From: Phycisphaerales bacterium
GTDB lineage: Bacteria > Planctomycetota > Phycisphaerae > Sedimentisphaerales > Anaerohalosphaeraceae
Length of the DNA: 11,687 nt
Direction of reading: 5' to 3'
Assembly: GCA_011055475.1 (NCBI GenBank)
Contig: DSDH01000517.1
Span: forward strand, 1-11,687
Shown one piece after another: positions 6,565 to 11,687 of the stretch (positions are counted from its first letter, which is position 1; each line of letters starts with the position of its first letter). The translations under genes were made by a program, and so were the position numbers. The notes under the pieces were generated by a model. That model ran no database searches and was not told the origin of the DNA. It saw only the letters and a list, made by a program, of their open reading frames with translations.

Positions 6565-6631
6565 TTTTACACCTTCTCAAACAGCAAATCCACAGCCTCC
6601 GCCCACTGACCAACGGGCGACCACAAGGCCG

Positions 6632-8077
6632 TCAATCCACCTGAACCTCCGGAGCTCGCGGGGGCACCTCGCCGGTCTCGGGACTGAAAGGCATGGGCTC
6701 CGATTCCATTCCCGCCTTGGCCGCGATCCAGTAGACCACCGCACCGGCGACCATGGCCCACACGGGCGCCATCGGCAGCGGAATGCCCAGATTCGGCATG
6801 ATACCGATCACAAATCCGAATCCCCACGCCAGCCAGCCGGCTGGATTGAAGCCCTTTCGCGGGCCGGCCCACCGGCACTTGTTCAGCATGTAATCGACCG
6901 CCATCGCCCCGCAGATCGGCCCGAAGGAGGCCCCGATGATATTGAAAACCATTGTCAGGTCGGCGGCCCAGCCCATGACGGCGATGATAATAGCGGCCAC
7001 CGCTCCGATACCCACCGAAACGAACGGGTTGACCTTCGGAAGTGTCGCCTTGAAGCTGTTCGCCGCGACAAACGCCGAGAAGCACGCCGCCGGAAACGCC
7101 GCGATCGCCAACAGCAGATACACCACCTTGCTCAGCCCCGTGCCCAAAACCGCCGGAATGACGTCATAGGCACTCATGGCCATCTTCCCCTCCTCCGTCG
7201 TCACGGCGGCTATACCCGCCTTGCCGTAGGCCCCGGCCAGAATCAGCGTGGCCAAGCCCGCCGTCACAATGATCGCCACCGCGATTCCAACGAAACCGCC
7301 CATGTGGACGTCCCGCTCATCGCGGCTGTTGGTCCCGAAGTCCACCCCGGCGGCTCCGGCGGTGGCAAAGAAGCCCACTACGTATGTTACGATGAAGGCG
7401 ACGACCCCGAACGAACTCAACGCGGTCGGGGCGGTAGGCACTGCCGTTTTGTGCAGAGCGACAAACTCGCTCGCATCAAAACTCCCAAGCCCGCCCACCG
7501 TCGCAAGAAACAGCACGATCAACGTGATCAGAGGAATCAGGGGCAGGTACGTGGCCACGCGGGCGACATACTGAATGCCCTTGAGGCCCACGAAAGCGGC
7601 CGCCGCACCCCACACCACCATGATGATCTTTGCGTTGACAGGGATGGTCTTGCTCAGTGCGTCGGACGAGAAAATGGCCTTGCTCAGCGCATCGGACGAG
7701 AAATACGTGTTCACACCCAGCCAGCCAAACTGCAGCACGCCCATCAGAAAGCCGGGCATGATAAAGCCGCCGGTCGCGCCGAAGGTCGAGGTGCCCACGA
7801 TATACAGCGGCAGGCCGGTCTTCTGGCCCATGATACCGAGGATCACATAGTAGAACGTATGGCACAGCAGGGCCGCAAGCAACAGACTGACGATGGGTGC
7901 CCAGATGCCGTGGGACAACACTCCGCCCGCATTCGGCGCCTGGGTCGCTCCCAGCCAGAACACGAACCACAGGAAGATCCCCGCATACGCCGGGGCCGTG
8001 TTTTTGTACCAGGGGGCCCGATTGTCCGGGGGGTTGGGCCTGGCCGCCGCGATGTAGTCAGGTAAGCCGTTGCTCAT
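6632..8077 (-). CDS. NCS1-family permease (cytosine/purine permease-like)
   Basis: I start this gene at the ATG at 8075-8077 (481 residues), because AAGGAGA lies 7 bases upstream; the open frame extends further but lacks a ribosome site and a membrane-protein composition there. About twelve hydrophobic helices can be placed, roughly at 31-48, 58-82, 92-120, 150-167, 176-197, 221-243, 259-284, 314-338, 352-370, 374-396, 412-427 and 434-453. The N-terminal stretch RAPWYKNTAPAYAGIFLW before helix 1 and the GPRKGFNPAGWLAW block (405-418) resemble NCS1 (CodB-like) carriers, which import nucleobases, hydantoins, allantoin or vitamins with Na+ or H+. The substrate is unlikely to be read correctly from this family name, because the gene follows a sugar isomerase and a sugar kinase in the same direction. 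The loop at 126-145 holds a ten-residue tandem duplication. A 156-base gap separates it from the kinase gene, so it may also have its own promoter. Confidence 0.82.
   Translation of the reverse strand: MSNGLPDYIAAARPNPPDNRAPWYKNTAPAYAGIFLWFVFWLGATQAPNAGGVLSHGIWAPIVSLLLAALLCHTFYYVILGIMGQKTGLPLYIVGTSTFGATGGFIMPGFLMGVLQFGWLGVNTYFSSDALSKAIFSSDALSKTIPVNAKIIMVVWGAAAAFVGLKGIQYVARVATYLPLIPLITLIVLFLATVGGLGSFDASEFVALHKTAVPTAPTALSSFGVVAFIVTYVVGFFATAGAAGVDFGTNSRDERDVHMGGFVGIAVAIIVTAGLATLILAGAYGKAGIAAVTTEEGKMAMSAYDVIPAVLGTGLSKVVYLLLAIAAFPAACFSAFVAANSFKATLPKVNPFVSVGIGAVAAIIIAVMGWAADLTMVFNIIGASFGPICGAMAVDYMLNKCRWAGPRKGFNPAGWLAWGFGFVIGIMPNLGIPLPMAPVWAMVAGAVVYWIAAKAGMESEPMPFSPETGEVPPRAPEVQVD
7644..7703 (-). 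repeat. 30-bp in-frame tandem duplication inside the permease gene
   Basis: Two adjacent 30-base units (7644-7673 and 7674-7703) differ at three positions. They encode FSSDALSKAI (126-135) followed by FSSDALSKTI (136-145). Two of the three changes are synonymous and one changes Ala to Thr. The duplication sits in the extramembrane segment after the third predicted helix and keeps the reading frame. Confidence 0.9.
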
Positions 8078-8124
8078 GGTTCTCTCCTTACAACAGTCCC
8101 TTTTCCCTTGCCATCCGGTGTTGC

Positions 8125-8144
8125 ATTCCATTCCATCCCATCCC
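8125..8144 (-). repeat. Four tandem pentamers in the kinase-permease gap
   Basis: The plus strand reads ATTCC twice then ATCCC twice, so the minus-strand leader of the permease gene contains GGGAT twice then GGAAT twice. It lies between a possible promoter (8161-8188) and the permease ribosome site (8085-8090). It may be a slippage-prone tract or repeated protein-binding motif; no known function can be assigned. Confidence 0.5.
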
Positions 8145-8160
8145 GGGCGGAACGCCAAAA

Positions 8161-8188
8161 AGCATACCCGCAAAGCCCGGCCCCGCAA
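8161..8188 (-). promoter_or_regulatory. Weak candidate promoter upstream of the permease gene
   Basis: The minus strand offers TTGCGG (plus 8183-8188), a 16-base spacer and TATGCT (plus 8161-8166). Each hexamer has two or three mismatches, so this is only a candidate. The 156-base gap after the kinase gene, much longer than the kinase-isomerase spacing, is the main reason to consider independent expression of the permease. Confidence 0.3.
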
Positions 8189-8233
8189 GCACTTTTTTTC
8201 CCGCGGTGCCCCAGCGGGATTTCTGGCAACCCG

Positions 8234-9577
8234 TCAATCCAGCAAAAGCCCGGCGTTCATCCCCGCGCCGCGCGCCGCTTCCTCGATGTGCCCGGACAGC
8301 GTCACCGGCATGTCCAGAACCTCAGACGCGGCCACCCGCAACAACAGATTCCTCCGCAGGGCATTCCCGCTGGCGGCCACCCGCCGCCGACCGACAAGAT
8401 ACTCGGCCGGCAGCATATCGCGCAGATTCCTCACCACCCCCCGCGCCAAGGCCCGCGCGACGCTTCCCAATCGCATCGGTTCGACGCCGATCCCCCGCAG
8501 GCACCCGCGCCGCCCCGAAGCGTGGCGCTCCCCGGCCAGACTCGCATCCATCTCGATGCTCGTTTCCGCCGCCAAGCCCACCTCGTTGAGCCGCTCGTAC
8601 AGCCGATCCAGCGGCGGCGGCTCGACCCCCAGATCGATCATCCAGGCTTGGGCCGTTTCGGCGAGCCACCGCCAGGCCGCCCCGCCACACAGGGCACTGG
8701 CCACCGCCACATAGCGACCTCCGGGAAAGGGGCGAATCTCGAAGGACGGGACCGATCCCCGACGGCCGGGCACAAAACCCTCCGGTAAGACGACCGACAA
8801 TTGTCCGCCCGTACCCAGGGTCAGGCCCACCTCGTGATCGGGATCGGTCAGCGTCGCCAGCAGCGAGGCCTGGTTGTCGCCGAGGGCCGCGGCCACGGGG
8901 ATGGACGCGGCCATGCCGAAGGTCTCGGCGGCCTCCTCGGTCAGCCGACCGATACACGCGCTGCATGGAACGATCTCCGGCAGCCACGCCGGCGAGATCC
9001 CCGCCGCCTCAACCGCAGGCTGGTCCCAACGCAGCGTTCGCAGATCGAACAAGCCCCACGCCGCGGCATTCGTGGGATCGGTCACGGGCCGGGCCGCCCC
9101 CACGAGCTGGGCCGCCAGAAGGTCGTGAATCGTACAAGCCGCGGTCGCACCGTCGGGCAGGCCCCCACTGTGGGCCGCGTACGCCAGCGTCGCGCAGCCA
9201 TATCCACTGTATAGCGCGTGCCCCGTTCGTTCCTGCAACCCTTCCAGAAACGCCGCGTCACATCGTTGGTCCTGCCAGGTCACCAGCGGCCCGACCGGCC
9301 GGCCCTGCCCGTCGACCAGGACCACACCGTGCATCTGCCCGGTCACGCCGACCGCCTCGACGCGCTGCCGCAGGGCGGGCTCCAGATCGCGAACGACCTG
9401 CCGGGCGGCATCGAGGAGCACATGCGGGTCCTGTTCGGCGTGGCCGGGGGCACAAGCCAAATCCGCCCCATGGACCACCGACCGACTCTCCCGGCACATG
9501 CCATCGGGCTCGACGATAGCCGCGGCGACCTTGCTCGTGCCAATGTCGATGCCGAGCAGCAGAGGTTTTTCGCCCAT
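8234..9577 (-). CDS. FGGY-family carbohydrate kinase, sedoheptulokinase-like
   Basis: The 447-residue product has the complete FGGY kinase layout. DIGTS (11-15) is the first phosphate-binding loop, GQMHG (80-84) and TWQDQR (100-105) form the sugar site, GDNQAS (233-238) carries the expected catalytic base Asp234, GTGGQL (255-260) is the second phosphate loop, and ASGNAL (402-407) is the adenosine motif. TWQDQR, GYGCAT (125-130), CTIHD (148-152), NAAAWG (170-175) and ARALARGVVRNLRDMLP (374-390) closely follow human sedoheptulokinase (SHPK) as I remember it, more than xylulokinase or glycerol kinase. The enzyme therefore probably phosphorylates a ketose, perhaps a seven-carbon one, with ATP in the cytoplasm. 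The ATG lies one base after the stop of the isomerase gene, so translation is likely coupled; only a weak AAGG precedes it. Length is normal and all motifs are intact. The sugar is inferred, not shown. Confidence 0.87.
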   Translation of the reverse strand: MGEKPLLLGIDIGTSKVAAAIVEPDGMCRESRSVVHGADLACAPGHAEQDPHVLLDAARQVVRDLEPALRQRVEAVGVTGQMHGVVLVDGQGRPVGPLVTWQDQRCDAAFLEGLQERTGHALYSGYGCATLAYAAHSGGLPDGATAACTIHDLLAAQLVGAARPVTDPTNAAAWGLFDLRTLRWDQPAVEAAGISPAWLPEIVPCSACIGRLTEEAAETFGMAASIPVAAALGDNQASLLATLTDPDHEVGLTLGTGGQLSVVLPEGFVPGRRGSVPSFEIRPFPGGRYVAVASALCGGAAWRWLAETAQAWMIDLGVEPPPLDRLYERLNEVGLAAETSIEMDASLAGERHASGRRGCLRGIGVEPMRLGSVARALARGVVRNLRDMLPAEYLVGRRRVAASGNALRRNLLLRVAASEVLDMPVTLSGHIEEAARGAGMNAGLLLD

Positions 9578-9578
9578 G

Positions 9579-11003
9579 TCAGAATACCTTGACCGACAGA
9601 CCCAGCAACTCGCCGAGGGTGGTCAGCTCGTTGACGTGATCGCCGTACACGATGGCCGTGTGCTCGCGGCTGATATGCTCGACGAAGCCGGGCAGGTCGC
9701 GAAACTCCAGCAGCGCCGATGATTCACAGTGCGGCATATCCGCGTGACGCGTGGTCTCACACACCCGCCCGGAAGCCAGCAACAACGTATGGGCGTCAAA
9801 GCACAACTCGACCACGGTCATCGGCATGTCCGGTGCCAGGTCGGCATCGAGACCGCAACCCGCCCCATCCCGCTTGATCTCATAGGTGCCGCCCCAATCG
9901 CTCAGGCGGACCCGGCCGCTTGGAGTCATTTCCGGACTGATGACGCCCACGAAGCCGCAGTGCGCGAGCCGGGCCAGATGGGGCCATTGCGACTTGGGGT
10001 ACCGCGAGGCGTCCGGCGAGAGCGGATCGCCGAAATGGTCCGTCAACGCGCCGACGTACTGCACCGGGTACATGTTGGACATCATGCACGGTTTATCGAG
10101 CAGGTACGTAATGAGCATCAGGCTCAGGATCGCACAGTAGTCGCCGTCGCACGCCGTTACGGAGCCGTCCTCGCGAAGCAGGACCTGCGCCAGGCAGGGA
10201 ACATCCCGCCCGCCGTCAATGACCAAGTCGCCGAAGCAGTTGACCCCGAACGCGCAGGCCCGCTCTTCTTCGAGGATCGAGCGGATGGCCAGGTACACCC
10301 GCAGCGCCCGGCGAAGCTCATCGGGGCGCACACCCGCCTCAACGTACCGGCCCTTGCGCTCGGCCCAGAGACCATCGACGGCCTGATCGTCGAATCGGGC
10401 GTAGAGATCGCGGATATCGGCCAGGGGCCTGACCCGGATCTCAGTACCGAGGCGCTGGCGAACAAGGTGGCCGGCGGCGTCGGCGTTCCAGGGGAAGTTC
10501 TGCCTGCCGAAGACAACGAGGCGGGCCGACCGCAGGAACCGCCGGATCGCCAAAGACCGGACGAGTGTGCGGCCGTGCGCCTGGTGACGGGCGATGTACA
10601 CCTCGACGCCGAGCGCCCGAAGGAAGTCCCGCGCCGACCATCGCCAGAAATCGGGCTCATCATAGGCCATCAATGGCCAGAAGATGACCGGCAGACCGCG
10701 GTCGATGAGCGGCCGGGGATGGGAGTTCCAGACCTCCGTCGGATAGGCCGGGATGCTGACGGGCAGGATCGCGTCGATCTCCGGGCCCAGACCCCGCACC
10801 GTGCGAGCCCAGTGGTCCGGCGACTCGACCGCGATCGTCGGCTCGACGACGGCGATATCCTCAAGCTGCTGGGCCAGTTGCTCGACGTCGATCGTGGGCG
10901 TGCCCGGCCCGGCCAGGATGGGCTGCAAACGCGCCTTGGGAACGGCAGCGAACGACGGCGGCTCGCCCAGGAGGGTCCGCCGCACCTCGGACAACGCGCT
11001 CAT
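9579..11003 (-). CDS. L-fucose/L-arabinose-isomerase-like sugar isomerase
   Basis: I start this gene at the ATG at 11001-11003 (474 residues), since a perfect AAGGAGGT lies 8 bases upstream (11012-11019). The upstream in-frame codons run through that ribosome site. The layout matches the three-domain FucI/AraA-like family: an N-terminal part with IDAILPVSIPAYPTEVW (76-92), a second domain with RLVVFGRQNFPWNADAAG (161-178), GVNCFGDLV (253-261), the acidic segment TACDGDYCAILSLML (283-297), and a C-terminal domain ending in REHTAIVYGDHVNEL (446-460). By analogy the Asp residues at 286 and 288 and a C-terminal His would be metal or substrate ligands, but I cannot confirm alignment to FucI or AraA. 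It should interconvert an aldose and a ketose using a divalent metal. With the following kinase it forms an isomerise-then-phosphorylate pair. The subfamily is divergent from classical FucI, so I give no gene symbol. Confidence 0.75.
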   Translation of the reverse strand: MSALSEVRRTLLGEPPSFAAVPKARLQPILAGPGTPTIDVEQLAQQLEDIAVVEPTIAVESPDHWARTVRGLGPEIDAILPVSIPAYPTEVWNSHPRPLIDRGLPVIFWPLMAYDEPDFWRWSARDFLRALGVEVYIARHQAHGRTLVRSLAIRRFLRSARLVVFGRQNFPWNADAAGHLVRQRLGTEIRVRPLADIRDLYARFDDQAVDGLWAERKGRYVEAGVRPDELRRALRVYLAIRSILEEERACAFGVNCFGDLVIDGGRDVPCLAQVLLREDGSVTACDGDYCAILSLMLITYLLDKPCMMSNMYPVQYVGALTDHFGDPLSPDASRYPKSQWPHLARLAHCGFVGVISPEMTPSGRVRLSDWGGTYEIKRDGAGCGLDADLAPDMPMTVVELCFDAHTLLLASGRVCETTRHADMPHCESSALLEFRDLPGFVEHISREHTAIVYGDHVNELTTLGELLGLSVKVF

Positions 11004-11059
11004 GGCATGATACCTCCTTATGGGCTTCTTGCAGGACGGGTCCCAGCCGCAAGCCAACG

Positions 11060-11087
11060 AAAACGGGCAGGGCCGATGCCCTGCCCG
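11060..11087 (-). terminator. Intrinsic terminator after the cytochrome b-like gene
   Basis: CGGGCAGGGC (11064-11073) and GCCCTGCCCG (11078-11087) form a perfect 10-bp GC-rich stem around a 4-base loop. On the minus strand it is followed directly by TTTT (plus 11060-11063). It begins 12 bases after the stop of the cytochrome b-like gene. This is a textbook Rho-independent terminator and marks the end of the upstream unit, so the isomerase gene must be transcribed from a promoter in the remaining 56 bases or by read-through. I see no convincing promoter there. Confidence 0.92.
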
Positions 11088-11099
11088 CCGGATGGTCCG

Positions 11100-11687
11100 T
11101 CAGTCGGTCTTGAACTTCAGCCGCATCACCAGGTACACGTGCAGAATCGCCACCACGACCAGCGCCAGGGCACTGTACTGGTGCACCACCAGCAGGACCT
11201 CCTGGCCGTGCGTGCCAAAGATCGGGTACATGCTGATGATCATCGACACCGCCAGCGGCAACACCAGTACCGCCGCCGCCCAGAACGTCAGCTTGTAGCC
11301 CAGGGCACTGTCGGTCAACAGGCCCTTCCATCGGCACGATACCAGCCGCAGCACCCACTCCCACTCGGCCCGCGTCAGGCGGCACTGCTGGGCGTACCCC
11401 GCCACCGAGATCGCCACACACACCGCAAAGATCGGGGCAAACGTCGCGTGCAGCATCAATGTGTACCCGCCGATGGCCTGTCCGAAGAACAAGCGCGGGA
11501 GGAATCCCGTCAGAAACAGGATCAGAAAGCTCAACAGCCCCACCAGGTAGACCAGTTTCTTGAGTCGGCCCACGAGACTAAGCCCTTGCGGCAAAAAGAA
11601 CATGGTCAGCACGTGCACCTTGCATCGCACGAGCCCGCCGAGACTCAAATCGCGTTTTTCAGCCACCGGACAGGCAAACCAGTGCAC
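11100..11687 (-). CDS. Cytochrome b561-like membrane protein, 5' end beyond window
   Basis: The frame is open to the window edge, so only the last 195 codons are visible; the GTG at the very edge need not be the true start. Four hydrophobic helices can be placed at about 45-63, 78-99, 133-156 and 164-188 of the visible part. His80 at the start of helix 2 and His169 and His183 in helix 4, 14 residues apart, match the spacing of heme ligands in formate dehydrogenase gamma and Ni-Fe hydrogenase b-type subunits. Such proteins pass electrons between quinone and a periplasmic or cytoplasmic partner. Helix 1 lacks the His expected for a second heme. The upstream partner that would define the complex is outside the window. 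The visible N-terminal 40 residues contain Cys6 and Cys22 and may be a cytoplasmic extension or linker. Membrane cytochrome is likely; the complex is unknown. Confidence 0.65.
   Translation of the reverse strand: MHWFACPVAEKRDLSLGGLVRCKVHVLTMFFLPQGLSLVGRLKKLVYLVGLLSFLILFLTGFLPRLFFGQAIGGYTLMLHATFAPIFAVCVAISVAGYAQQCRLTRAEWEWVLRLVSCRWKGLLTDSALGYKLTFWAAAVLVLPLAVSMIISMYPIFGTHGQEVLLVVHQYSALALVVVAILHVYLVMRLKFKTD

Noticed and set aside
6440..6613. N-terminal extension of the PmoA-family protein
   Set aside because: The in-frame extension crosses the ribosome site and the terminator hairpin and would place the signal peptide 58 residues inside the protein.
6530..8065. Long plus-strand open frame of 511 codons
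   Set aside because: Mirror frame of the NCS1 permease gene; the translation is highly charged and repetitive, with no domain.
8078..8188. N-terminal extension of the permease
   Set aside because: A good AAGGAGA site precedes the ATG at 8077, and the extension runs through the pentamer repeat and the candidate promoter without family similarity.
8199..8219. Hairpin TCCCGC/GCGGGA as terminator after the kinase
   Set aside because: On the coding (minus) strand the stem is followed by A7, not by U; the T tract lies on the wrong side for minus-strand termination and there is no plus-strand gene.
11004..11057. N-terminal extension of the isomerase
   Set aside because: It reads through a perfect AAGGAGGT ribosome site that is correctly spaced for the ATG at 11003.
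1..11687. CRISPR array, insertion sequence, tRNA, rRNA or phage gene
   Set aside because: I looked for regularly spaced repeats, transposase-like frames, terminal inverted repeats and cloverleaf sequences and saw none.

Overview
The window is a GC-rich (by eye roughly 60% GC) bacterial chromosome segment. Every supported gene is on the minus strand, so transcription runs from high to low coordinates. Tat-exported Gfo/Idh/MocA oxidoreductases, a ThuA-like protein, a PmoA-family (DUF6807) protein and a discoidin-like lipoprotein together are typical of Planctomycetota and similar polysaccharide-degrading lineages (Verrucomicrobiota, Lentisphaerota). A member of Planctomycetota, possibly class Phycisphaerae, is my best guess. 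It rests on gene content only; there is no rRNA or other phylogenetic marker here.

Layout in transcription order. (a) 11687-11100: the 3' part of a cytochrome b561-like membrane protein, closed by a strong intrinsic terminator at 11060-11087. (b) 11003-6632: three genes, namely an L-fucose/L-arabinose-isomerase-like sugar isomerase, a sedoheptulokinase-like FGGY kinase starting one base after the isomerase stop, and, after a 156-bp gap, an NCS1-family (cytosine-permease-like) transporter. A long hairpin at 6529-6564 closes this group. (c) 6439-1517: four genes for proteins that all carry export signals: PmoA-family protein, Gfo/Idh/MocA oxidoreductase A, ThuA-like protein, and Gfo/Idh/MocA oxidoreductase B. 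A TATAAT box lies just upstream, and a perfect stem-loop follows the last gene. (d) 1269-1: a lipoprotein with a Pro/Glu/Ala linker and a discoidin-like C-terminal domain, then the start of an Agl23/PMT-type membrane glycosyltransferase (cut by the window edge). This unit has an almost ideal sigma70 promoter (TTGACA-17-TACAAT).

How the parts may work together (inference): unit (c) looks like a periplasmic sugar oxidation/processing cassette, recalling the ThuA plus Gfo/Idh/MocA (ThuB) pairing of rhizobial trehalose metabolism. Unit (b) looks like a cytoplasmic uptake-isomerise-phosphorylate route for an unidentified sugar. A sugar route served by an NCS1 carrier would be unusual, because that family is known for nucleobases, hydantoins and vitamins. 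No substrate can be read from the sequence. I saw no mobile element, CRISPR array, tRNA or rRNA. No stretch longer than 300 bases lacks a gene; the largest gap, 1270-1516, holds the promoter and hairpins listed below.
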